NCBI GenBank assembly: GCA_022508725.1
Contig: JAFLUR010000178.1
Location: 1 to 5,041, forward strand
Length of the DNA: 5,041 nt
Direction: 5' to 3'
DNA from: Oscillospiraceae bacterium
Lineage (GTDB): Bacteria > Bacillota > Clostridia > UBA1381
Part shown: positions 1 to 5,041 of the stretch, one piece after another
How the letters are laid out: the number at the start of each line of letters is the position of its first letter
Numbering within the stretch: position 1 is the first letter of the stretch
Notes under the pieces: generated by a model
Databases searched by the model: none
Seen by the model: only the letters and a program-made list of their open reading frames with translations
Told to the model about the DNA's origin: nothing
Position numbers and translations under genes: made by a program

Positions 1-2939
1 AACGCATTAGCTGATATTTTTGTACAATAACGCGGCAGTATTACTTCCTGCAATGATGAACACAATCTGAATGCGGAATCAGGGATTGTAGTTAAACCTA
101 TACCGAATGTAACATCTGTCAAACTATCACAACCATAACACATATTTGAGCCGATTGAGGTTATACCATTACCGATCGTAAGCGTTGTAAGTGCATCGCA
201 GTCATAAAATGCATTCGATCCAATACTGCCGGAGCCTTTTACTGCAGCTATAACAAGACTATCGCAGTTATAGAAAGCTGAATTTCCGATACTGGTTACA
301 CTGTCAGGTATGGTAATTTCTTTTAATGCGGCGCATTCATAAAATGCACTGCCTCCTATTTTCTCTAAATATTTTGGCAATATCACATTTTCAAATTTAG
401 AGCATCCATAAAATGCACTACTATTTATAGATGTTATAGTTTCAGAAAGATTGATTTCTACAAGATTTTGACAATTATAAAATGTGCTTTCGGGTATGTT
501 ATTGTATTTTATTGGTAGTTTAACTTTTTCCAAAGAGGTACAATTCTTAAAAATCTGTGTTCCCATTGATGTTACACTATCAGGAATAGAAATTTCTTTT
601 AAAGATGAACAACCACTAAATATAGATTCTTCTATATGAGTTACATTATTAGGAATTTTAATTGTTTCTAAAGAAGAACACCCTCTAAAAGCCTCATTTT
701 TTATTTTAATCACTGTATCCGGAATTTTTACGTTTTTTAATTTATTGCTTCCTAAAAATACATCACTTGGTATTTCTGTCATTCCATCTTCAAATTCTGC
801 TGTTACGATTCCCGAACCATTAAACGGACCATAACCATAACCCAAACTTCCGGGACATGAGGTTAATGTCTTGGGTATAACTATCTCTGTCAAAGAATCA
901 CAACCGCTAAATGCATAATACTCTAATTTTTCTATATATGCTGGTAATTGAACGTTTGATAAATTTGTGCAGTTATAAAAAGCTGAACTACCTATTGCTA
1001 TGATCGTATTCGGCATAGTAACTGATTTTATTGATTTATTATTTTTAAATGCACTACTACCTATAGCCGTCACAGTATATCCATCAATTTTTGACGGAAT
1101 TGCAACTGCTGTTGAAGTACCTTTATATCCGGTTATAGTCGCATTGTTATCGCTATCAACCTTATACTCCCAAATTACCACAGTCTCACTTGTACCGGAG
1201 CCGGAACCCCCGCTTGAACCTCCACTTGAACCATTACCTGAGCTGCTGCCGGAACTTTCATAAGAACTCTGTCCGTAGCTTGGAGCCGGATTAAAATATT
1301 TCGATGAAGTCTTTGTGACGTATTTAACATCTTGCCCTCTTGTGCAAGCTTCAACGCGAAGACTGTCCTCATAATGGGAATATACTCTCACCGGACTGTT
1401 ATTTTCCGTAAAAATATCAACCGATCTGTTAAATACATCTATACCGATAATTTCTACATCTACTCCCACTCTTGCATACAAATATCCGTTTAGCGTCTCA
1501 CACATTTTAGGTTTGCCGCTTCCATGGTCTTTATATATAAAATTCACCCTTACGCCGATCGTTCCCCAAACGCTTCCTTTTATCAAAACCAAGTCTATAG
1601 CGGCGGTCAATCTTACACACGCGTTAATTTTTGTCTCTGCCGTAAAAGTAAAATCTTTTTGTGTATATTCCTTCTCAAACCGAAATCCGTCATGTTCGGT
1701 GTATGTAAATCCGGTTTTCAGCTTTCCGTCCCAAGCCATACTTACTCCGCCTTCGATTGCACATTCAAAGGTAAGCGAAATCGAACCTATTCCGTAAATA
1801 TTTATATATCCCAAAGTCATGCTTGACGGCAATCCCGCATAATTGCCGAAGTCAAAAGATATAGCGGTTGTAACCGTTGTATCGGCGGTAATATAAGCCA
1901 TATAATTGTTTGTCAGGATATTTTCTTTATGATTAAGCTTCAAATTGCTCATTTTAATACTGACCGAACCCGCAGCGGACTTACCGATTTTAATTTGCTG
2001 TGAAGCGGTAAGAGTCTTTGATTTTTTATCATAACTGATACCCATTAACTCAACAGTGAGTTCTTCTTGTTTTCCCGTTTCCATATTTGTTATTGAGTAT
2101 GTGGTGAGCTCGTTTGCTTCAAAATTTTCAAGGTCAATGTCAATTATACCTTCCGCGTCCACAGATACAATAGCGTCCTCTGTTCCGTCCGTTGTAACAT
2201 TGATAACGATTGTATTATCGACCGTTTCAACACTCAATGCTTTAAATGCGATAGGGTAGCCGCTTGTATACACCACAAAAATATCGCCGGCGCTGATTGA
2301 CTCACTGCAATCCGTGATAGTTACGGTATCAGCGCTGATAGATACATCGGCAGTTTGGGGTATTTCAATAACTCCGGCTGCAAATTCGTATGTACTGTCG
2401 TAATTTTCATCAATTACATCAGCGTCAAGTACGTTTGCTGCGTCTGCAAGCATTGCGTCTGCTTCCGCTGATGTAACCGCCTTTTCCGGCAGGAAATTAT
2501 CACCGGAAAGCGCGAACCATCCGCGATTTACGGCAACTTGAATATCATCGGGATATGTAACGTCACCGGATTCGCTGTATGTATATTCCGCATCTTCAGC
2601 AAGCTGAAATTGCAACGCATGATTAAGTGTCTGAGCCGCAAATTCGCGCGTTGTGGGCTTGTCCGGCTCAAACGCGTCTCCGGCTTCAATGTCAATTACA
2701 CCGAACTCGACGGCAAGCAAAATATCTCTGTAACAGCTATCGTCCTCTGTAATGTCGCTGAAATAGTTATCGGGCATATTATCATCATTTTCCACCGTCA
2801 TAGCGAATGTTTCGACAAGCTGCGAAATCCATTCCGCCCGCGTTACCGTATCGGCGGCAAACGCCGTTGTTCCAAACACCGGCAGCAACGAGGTGATCAT
2901 ACATACCGACAACAAAATACTTATAAACCTTTTTTTCAT
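1..2939 (-). CDS. SLH-domain, BspA-type leucine-rich-repeat surface protein (3' end beyond window)
   Basis: An uninterrupted frame of 979 codons runs off the left edge, so the C-terminus is missing. Residues 1-28 are a signal peptide (MKKR, hydrophobic core, cleavage near AFA/A). Residues 30 to about 170 are SLH-like: VTRAEW at 32-37, FSDI at 60-63, then an FEPDKPTTREFAA stretch at 90-102, the usual SLH junction, and another pair near 129-160. SLH modules bind cell-wall polysaccharide, so the protein is probably held on the outer surface. Residues about 185-555 are beta-rich and I recognise no family. A Gly/Ser linker spans 561-583. From about 619 onward there are at least 15 LRR_5 (BspA-type) repeats of about 23 residues (pattern IxxxAFxxCxxLxxIxIPxxVTxI), with the 16th cut off. 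BspA-like repeats often mediate adhesion or protein binding; the ligand here is unknown. I chose ATG 2939 because GGAGGG lies 6 nt upstream; the in-frame ATG at 2945 abuts the GGAGGG. It may be controlled by the invertible segment upstream. Confidence 0.93.
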   Translation of the reverse strand, partial: MKKRFISILLSVCMITSLLPVFGTTAFAADTVTRAEWISQLVETFAMTVENDDNMPDNYFSDITEDDSCYRDILLAVEFGVIDIEAGDAFEPDKPTTREFAAQTLNHALQFQLAEDAEYTYSESGDVTYPDDIQVAVNRGWFALSGDNFLPEKAVTSAEADAMLADAANVLDADVIDENYDSTYEFAAGVIEIPQTADVSISADTVTITDCSESISAGDIFVVYTSGYPIAFKALSVETVDNTIVINVTTDGTEDAIVSVDAEGIIDIDLENFEANELTTYSITNMETGKQEELTVELMGISYDKKSKTLTASQQIKIGKSAAGSVSIKMSNLKLNHKENILTNNYMAYITADTTVTTAISFDFGNYAGLPSSMTLGYINIYGIGSISLTFECAIEGGVSMAWDGKLKTGFTYTEHDGFRFEKEYTQKDFTFTAETKINACVRLTAAIDLVLIKGSVWGTIGVRVNFIYKDHGSGKPKMCETLNGYLYARVGVDVEIIGIDVFNRSVDIFTENNSPVRVYSHYEDSLRVEACTRGQDVKYVTKTSSKYFNPAPSYGQSSYESSGSSSGNGSSGGSSGGSGSGTSETVVIWEYKVDSDNNATITGYKGTSTAVAIPSKIDGYTVTAIGSSAFKNNKSIKSVTMPNTIIAIGSSAFYNCTNLSNVQLPAYIEKLEYYAFSGCDSLTEIVIPKTLTSCPGSLGYGYGPFNGSGIVTAEFEDGMTEIPSDVFLGSNKLKNVKIPDTVIKIKNEAFRGCSSLETIKIPNNVTHIEESIFSGCSSLKEISIPDSVTSMGTQIFKNCTSLEKVKLPIKYNNIPESTFYNCQNLVEINLSETITSINSSAFYGCSKFENVILPKYLEKIGGSAFYECAALKEITIPDSVTSIGNSAFYNCDSLVIAAVKGSGSIGSNAFYDCDALTTLTIGNGITSIGSNMCYGCDSLTDVTFGIGLTTIPDSAFRLCSSLQEVILPRYCTKISANA

Positions 2940-3036
2940 ATTCATCCCTCCGATTATAATTTAAGTTGTATAATTTACCGTCAATTTGGCATACTACGAA
3001 TAAAAATCCTCATAATAGCGCGTTTACCGAGAATTT
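2940..3036 (-). promoter_or_regulatory. Upstream region of the SLH/LRR gene, no convincing resident promoter
   Basis: This is the stretch between the SLH/LRR start codon and the left inverted repeat. On the minus strand TTGACG (2979-2984) and TATAAT (2953-2958) are 20 bp apart, and the TATAAT directly abuts the ribosome binding site, so it is a poor promoter. A weak alternative is AGGACA (3036-3041, overlapping the repeat) with TATTAT (3012-3017) at 18 bp. Neither is convincing. This fits a gene that takes its main promoter from the adjacent invertible segment, though weak basal transcription or read-through from the recombinase gene is possible. Confidence 0.4.
2946..2951 (-). promoter_or_regulatory. 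Ribosome binding site of the SLH/LRR gene
   Basis: GGAGGG on the minus strand, 6 nt before ATG 2939. It decides between two in-frame ATGs (2945 and 2939) in favour of 2939. Confidence 0.8.
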
Positions 3037-3062
3037 GTCCTAAAACTAAATATTTTGGGACA
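3037..3062 (+). repeat. Left inverted repeat (IRL), putative recombination site
   Basis: Twenty-six bases here are the exact reverse complement of 4362-4387. The site is itself a near-palindrome: GTCCTAAAA, a 7-bp asymmetric spacer CTAAATA, then TTTTGGGAC; the two 9-bp arms differ at one position. At this copy the palindrome extends further (TTT before and AAA after). Two inverted arms around a 6-8 bp overlap region is the standard form of a tyrosine-recombinase core site. It lies 49 bp beyond the recombinase stop codon and 97 bp before the SLH/LRR start codon. It could also act as a weak hairpin in RNA. Confidence 0.85.
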
Positions 3063-3111
3063 AATGTCCGTTAATCGCCTTAAATACGCCGGTTCAGCAA
3101 TTTTTGACGGT

Positions 3112-4173
3112 TTATTCTGACGGTAAATTAAATATCCGGTTCAGTTTATTCATCTGATTTTTCTTATGTTCATCAAGTGAGTGAACATACAAATCCATAG
3201 TAATCGACACGGACGCATGACCTAATATTTCACTTAAAGTTTTATAATCCATACCTACTTCCAACGCTCTTGACGCAAACGTGTGACGCAAAGCGTGAAA
3301 TTTGATATCCGGCAGTTCCGCCGATTTTAACAGTGTTTTCAGTCGTCTGCGATATGCTCTCGTTTCAACGGCTTTTCCATTATTCGACAACACAAACTCG
3401 CTGTAATTTTCACGTGTTTTCAACTTTTCCGCTAAAAAATCGGGAATCGGTATAACCCGGCATGACGCTTTGCTTTTCGGCGGCATTACTTTTAATTCTC
3501 CATCAATTCTTGACTGTGTTCCTTTTATGTGTATTATTCCATTGTCAAAATCAACATCACTCCATTTTAAAGCGCACAGTTCGCCTATACGAAGTCCCAT
3601 ATAAAGACAAATCAATATTCCTATATCATTTTTCTCACATAAGACACTCTCCAGTTTACTCTGTTCCTGCGGAGTAAGTATTGTTACTTCCGAGCTTTTT
3701 CTTTTTGGCAGCTTTACCTTTGACCATATATTTGTAATAAAACCTCTGTCCTCTGCGCGCGTCAGAGCTGATTTTAATACTGTAAATATCAGCTGAACGG
3801 TTGACGGCGCAAGTTTGAATGAGGATACAAACGATTGCAATATGTCGCCGCTCAATCTTTTCAGCGGGATCTTCCCGATTTTCGGAATGATATGATTTTT
3901 AATATTACTCTTATACAGACGTTTTGTCGTTTCCTTTATATTATCTTCCGATTCAATCCAAGTGATAAGCCAATCGGACAGCAGTGCAGCCGAGCCTGCC
4001 AGTCTCGGCGGATTGTCCGATTTACACTTTGCAAGTTTGTCCTTTATATCAGCATAATTTCTTGCGTATACAGAAGCGTATACCGCCTTTCCGTTAATAT
4101 CGTATGTTTTTATGTAGCGTCCTTCATAACGACCATCCTTTCTTTTATAGATATTTTCGCCCCTTCGAGCCAT
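3112..4173 (-). CDS. Tyrosine recombinase / site-specific integrase, putative DNA invertase
   Basis: A 353-aa phage-integrase-family enzyme that cuts and rejoins DNA through a tyrosine-linked intermediate. The N-terminus (MARRGENIYKRKDGRYEGRY) resembles the arm-type DNA-binding domain of Tn916-like integrases. Residues about 63-142 form the helical core-binding domain, and about 165-345 the catalytic domain. All active-site residues are visible: Arg195 in GLRIGEL, a Lys at 233 or 235 in the beta-hairpin, His293 and Arg296 in HALRH, His319 in LGHAS, and the nucleophile Tyr329 in DLYVHS. Length is normal and nothing is broken. I chose ATG 4173 because AGGAG lies 9 nt upstream and family homology starts there; an in-frame extension to 4347 has no family features. 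It is the only gene between the two inverted repeats, so it probably inverts its own segment. No excisionase or other mobile-element gene accompanies it. Confidence 0.93.
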   Translation of the reverse strand: MARRGENIYKRKDGRYEGRYIKTYDINGKAVYASVYARNYADIKDKLAKCKSDNPPRLAGSAALLSDWLITWIESEDNIKETTKRLYKSNIKNHIIPKIGKIPLKRLSGDILQSFVSSFKLAPSTVQLIFTVLKSALTRAEDRGFITNIWSKVKLPKRKSSEVTILTPQEQSKLESVLCEKNDIGILICLYMGLRIGELCALKWSDVDFDNGIIHIKGTQSRIDGELKVMPPKSKASCRVIPIPDFLAEKLKTRENYSEFVLSNNGKAVETRAYRRRLKTLLKSAELPDIKFHALRHTFASRALEVGMDYKTLSEILGHASVSITMDLYVHSLDEHKKNQMNKLNRIFNLPSE

Positions 4174-4182
4174 AAAATCACG

Positions 4183-4187
4183 CTCCT
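4183..4187 (-). promoter_or_regulatory. Ribosome binding site of the recombinase gene
   Basis: AGGAG on the minus strand, 9 nt before ATG 4173. This supports the 353-aa start over the longer in-frame alternative at 4347. Confidence 0.75.
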
Positions 4188-4202
4188 TTTGACCAGAAAT
4201 AT

Positions 4203-4226
4203 GACGGTAAATAATAAAAAACCGTC
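4203..4226. repeat. GACGGT/ACCGTC dyad in the recombinase leader
   Basis: GACGGT (4203-4208) and ACCGTC (4221-4226) form an inverted repeat around a 12-bp A/T loop, ending 30 nt before the recombinase start codon. The same GACGGT word recurs at 3106-3111, 3119-3124 and, inverted, at 2977-2982. It could be an operator or an accessory binding site for the recombinase. As an RNA hairpin it would be weak. Confidence 0.4.
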
Positions 4227-4258
4227 TGATACAAACAGCAGGAAATTTTAAAAAAGTC

Positions 4259-4287
4259 TTGACTTTATGCCATTTATATGTTATATT
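4259..4287 (+). promoter_or_regulatory. Strong sigma-A-type promoter inside the segment, pointing right
   Basis: TTGACT (4259-4264), a 17-bp spacer, then TATATT (4282-4287), preceded by TG one base upstream (extended -10). This is close to consensus, the best promoter in the window. The recombinase is on the other strand, so this promoter does not serve it. In the present orientation transcription would start near 4294, cross IRR and meet the terminator at 4396-4430, giving an RNA of about 135-140 nt with no evident gene. After inversion it would read across IRL into the SLH/LRR gene. Confidence 0.72.
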
Positions 4288-4313
4288 AGCATTATAATAA
4301 AATTTGTCGTCAA
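4283..4313 (-). promoter_or_regulatory. Possible weak recombinase promoter
   Basis: On the minus strand TTGACG (4308-4313) is followed by TATAAT (4291-4296) after only 11 bp, or by TAATAT (4283-4288) after 19 bp. Neither spacing is ideal, so the recombinase may be weakly expressed. This region overlaps the -10 of the opposing strong promoter, so the two could interfere. Confidence 0.3.
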
Positions 4314-4361
4314 TTGGTATATAATTTTGAAAAAATCGCATAAACACGCGGATTTTAAAAG

Positions 4362-4387
4362 TGTCCCAAAATATTTAGTTTTAGGAC
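4362..4387 (-). repeat. Right inverted repeat (IRR), putative recombination site
   Basis: Exact 26-bp reverse complement of IRL at 3037-3062, with the same 9-7-9 core layout; the match ends sharply on both sides. The spacer reads TATTTAG on the plus strand, opposite to IRL. Exchange between the two sites would therefore invert the DNA between them rather than delete it. It lies 8 bp from the terminator hairpin that follows the DUF6809-like gene. Confidence 0.85.
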
Positions 4388-4395
4388 GAAATTAT

Positions 4396-4430
4396 AAAAG
4401 GGCGGTCTCAAACCGGAAACCGCCTCTTTT
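4396..4430. terminator. Bidirectional intrinsic terminator
   Basis: AAAAG-GGCGGT (4396-4406) pairs with ACCGCC-TCTTTT (4419-4430) with one bulged base, giving a GC-rich stem with an A run on one side and a T run on the other, so it can work on both strands. On the minus strand it lies 8 nt after the DUF6809-like stop codon and ends that transcript before IRR. On the plus strand it would stop transcripts from the 4259-4287 promoter, insulating the gene to the right. Confidence 0.8.
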
Positions 4431-4438
4431 AATAAATT

Positions 4439-4732
4439 TTAATCCGTCATCTCCTTAAACGCACCGGTTTCATCAATAAGACCGGCACACATCATTTTTA
4501 CCCCCAATCTGAAACCGATCTTAAAATTTTCCAAGCCGGTCGTTGCTAATAATTTATTGTGCGAATTTATCAGTCGGGTAATCACTTCATACGCGTCTTT
4601 GTCAAGCTCTTTTCGCAGCTCAGTCTCACAGTCGCAAAATGTCTTTAACGCTTTATCAAATTCCGAATTTTTTACAAATTCACTATCCGCCGGTTTGATG
4701 TTGCCGTAGTAAAGATCATCAATAAAAGCCAT
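4439..4732 (-). CDS. DUF6809-like small protein of unknown function
   Basis: A 97-aa soluble, helix-rich, charged protein with no signal peptide or membrane segment. The pattern LYYGNI (7-12) with Pro14, then FVKNSEFDKAL (19-29), a central Glu/Lys/Asp-rich helix, and FKIGFRLGVKMM (70-81) matches my memory of DUF6809, a family of small Clostridia proteins with no known role. I chose ATG 4732 because GAAAGGGG lies 8 nt upstream; the frame can be extended to 4918, but that extension would run across the promoter and the neighbouring gene's end. It has its own promoter (4765-4795) and terminator (4396-4430), so it is a single-gene unit and is not visibly tied to the invertible segment. Family assignment is from memory and needs a profile search. 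Confidence 0.85.
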   Translation of the reverse strand: MAFIDDLYYGNIKPADSEFVKNSEFDKALKTFCDCETELRKELDKDAYEVITRLINSHNKLLATTGLENFKIGFRLGVKMMCAGLIDETGAFKEMTD

Positions 4733-4740
4733 TGAAAATA

Positions 4741-4748
4741 CCCCTTTC
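4741..4748 (-). promoter_or_regulatory. Ribosome binding site of the DUF6809-like gene
   Basis: GAAAGGGG on the minus strand, 8 nt before ATG 4732. It selects this start over the longer in-frame alternative at 4918. Confidence 0.7.
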
Positions 4749-4764
4749 AAAGTATATTTTCTAT

Positions 4765-4795
4765 CATATATCACTCCGGAAGGGGAGTAAGTCAA
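4765..4795 (-). promoter_or_regulatory. Promoter with 19-bp spacer and central dyad (MerR-type)
   Basis: On the minus strand TTGACT (4790-4795) is followed after 19 bp by TATATG (4765-4770). The spacer holds an inverted repeat, ACTCC (4784-4788) and GGAGT (4773-4777), centred on it. A long 19-20 bp spacer with a dyad inside is the hallmark of promoters activated by MerR-family regulators, which untwist the DNA. Predicted transcription start is near 4758, about 25 nt before the DUF6809-like start codon. A 17-bp reading (GATATA, 4767-4772) is a weaker match. No MerR gene is in the window. Confidence 0.5.
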
Positions 4796-4830
4796 GTGTT
4801 TTCCGGATAATAACCGGCACAAAATAAAGC

Positions 4831-4866
4831 GGCGTTTTTTAAGTATAATTGTATCATTTTTACGCC
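4831..4866 (-). terminator. Possible weak terminator after the right-hand partial gene
   Basis: On the minus strand GGCGT (4862-4866) can pair with ACGCC (4831-4835), followed by GCTTTATTTT. The stem is only 5 bp and the loop is about 26 nt, so this is a weak candidate. Confidence 0.25.
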
Positions 4867-4868
4867 TG

Positions 4869-5041
4869 TTACATTGACGGCGACTGCTGCACAGAATCAT
4901 ACAATCCCGCTCTGTCATTCATAACAAACATTCTGAGCATTTCATCCGTAAGCCCAAGTTCTCCGTTTTCATTGCCCTTGAGAATACCTTTATCAAGCAT
5001 TTTCCGGACCGTAGGTCTTGCCCATTCCGGCATATTTGAAT
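4869..5041 (-). CDS. C-terminal fragment of a protein ending in an SLH-like module (5' end beyond window)
   Basis: The last 56 codons of a gene entering from the right edge, ending at TAA 4869-4871. It reads MPEWARPTVRKMLDKGIL, then a Gly/Asn/Glu turn, then LTDEMLRMFVMNDRAGLYD and a short polar tail. This W-x-x-PTV-x-KxxxxGxxxG ... DEMLR ... DRAG pattern is familiar to me from the C-termini of prophage-type lysins and amidases and other phage-associated Clostridia proteins, and it resembles a compact SLH repeat. The main domain is outside the window, so the function cannot be stated. The Met at residue 3 of the fragment has no ribosome binding site in view and is probably internal. Confidence 0.7.
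   Translation of the reverse strand, partial: SNMPEWARPTVRKMLDKGILKGNENGELGLTDEMLRMFVMNDRAGLYDSVQQSPSM

Larger units (their letters stand above)
3037..4387. other. Putative invertible promoter segment (inverton) carrying its own recombinase
   Basis: A 1351-bp unit bounded by perfect 26-bp inverted repeats. It contains one gene, a tyrosine recombinase, plus a strong promoter near the right end pointing outward to the right. The flanking gene on the left encodes a surface-exposed SLH/LRR protein, the kind of product commonly under phase variation. Inversion would place the promoter about 190 nt upstream of that gene's start codon, on the right strand. The layout parallels the Salmonella hin segment, in which the invertase gene and the fljBA promoter lie inside the invertible DNA, but the enzyme class differs. 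Seen: repeats, recombinase, promoter match. Inferred: inversion and control. Alternatives are a small integrated element or a relic that no longer moves. Confidence 0.7.

Noticed and set aside
61..1080. Regularly spaced similar DNA words suggesting a CRISPR array or tandem DNA repeat
   Set aside because: The periodicity of about 69 bp is the codon-level echo of 23-residue leucine-rich repeats within an open reading frame.
2953..2958. TATAAT on the minus strand as the -10 of the SLH/LRR gene
   Set aside because: It directly abuts the GGAGGG ribosome binding site, so the transcript would start at or inside that site. The upstream TTGACG is also 20 bp away.
3037..3062. IRL as simply the recombinase terminator
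   Set aside because: The stem is AT-rich with only short GC ends and lacks a strong T run. The exact inverted copy at 4362-4387, not at a gene end of its own, argues for a recombination site, although some termination activity remains possible.
2538..3074. Plus-strand open frame of 178 codons
   Set aside because: It is antisense to the signal peptide and SLH region of the large minus-strand gene and crosses the intergenic region and IRL. It has no ribosome binding site or recognisable domain.
4174..4347. In-frame N-terminal extension of the recombinase by 58 codons, starting at ATG 4347
   Set aside because: It lacks a ribosome binding site, is AT-rich with non-coding-like composition, covers the promoter region, and shows no family features. 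ATG 4173 has a good AGGAG and the expected integrase N-terminus.
3037..4387. Integrated mobile element with attL/attR, or an insertion sequence
   Set aside because: The flanking repeats are inverted, while integration leaves direct repeats. There is no excisionase, cargo or replication gene and no DDE transposase. The inverton reading explains the inverted core sites and the orphan promoter better, but a relic element cannot be fully excluded.
4733..4918. In-frame upstream extension of the DUF6809-like gene to ATG 4918
   Set aside because: It would overlap the end of the right-hand gene in another frame and run through the likely promoter. The start at 4732 has a ribosome binding site and matches the family N-terminus.

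Overview
The window looks like a low-to-moderate GC gut or anaerobe-type Bacillota (Clostridia) chromosome. This rests on AGGAG-type ribosome binding sites, a Gram-positive signal peptide followed by SLH modules, BspA-type leucine-rich repeats, a DUF6809-like small protein and a Tn916/XerC-like tyrosine recombinase whose N-terminus is typical of Clostridia. The species cannot be named from the sequence. All four genes lie on the minus strand.

Layout from left to right. Positions 1-2939 hold a very large secreted surface protein read leftward, whose C-terminus is cut off by the window edge: signal peptide, SLH modules, a beta-rich central region, a Gly/Ser linker, then at least 15 BspA-type leucine-rich repeats. 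Positions 2940-3111 are its upstream region. Positions 3112-4173 encode an intact tyrosine recombinase with all the catalytic residues visible. Positions 4174-4438 are non-coding, with a strong rightward promoter and a bidirectional terminator. Positions 4439-4732 encode a 97-aa DUF6809-like protein behind a promoter with a MerR-type 19-bp spacer. Positions 4869-5041 are the C-terminal end of another gene that enters from the right.

The main discovery is that the recombinase gene sits between two perfect 26-bp inverted repeats (3037-3062 and 4362-4387). Each repeat has the form of a tyrosine-recombinase core site: 9-bp arms around a 7-bp asymmetric spacer. Inside the segment, near the right repeat, is a near-consensus promoter (TTGACT, 17 bp, extended TGtTATATT). 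It currently points away from the surface-protein gene, toward a terminator. Inverting the segment would point it across the left repeat into the SLH/LRR gene.

The window therefore reads as a self-contained phase-variation switch: a recombinase carried on its own invertible promoter segment, controlling a cell-surface LRR protein. The logic is like Salmonella hin/fljBA, but with a tyrosine instead of a serine recombinase. The orientation present here looks OFF. The repeats, promoter and recombinase are seen directly; the inversion itself is inferred.
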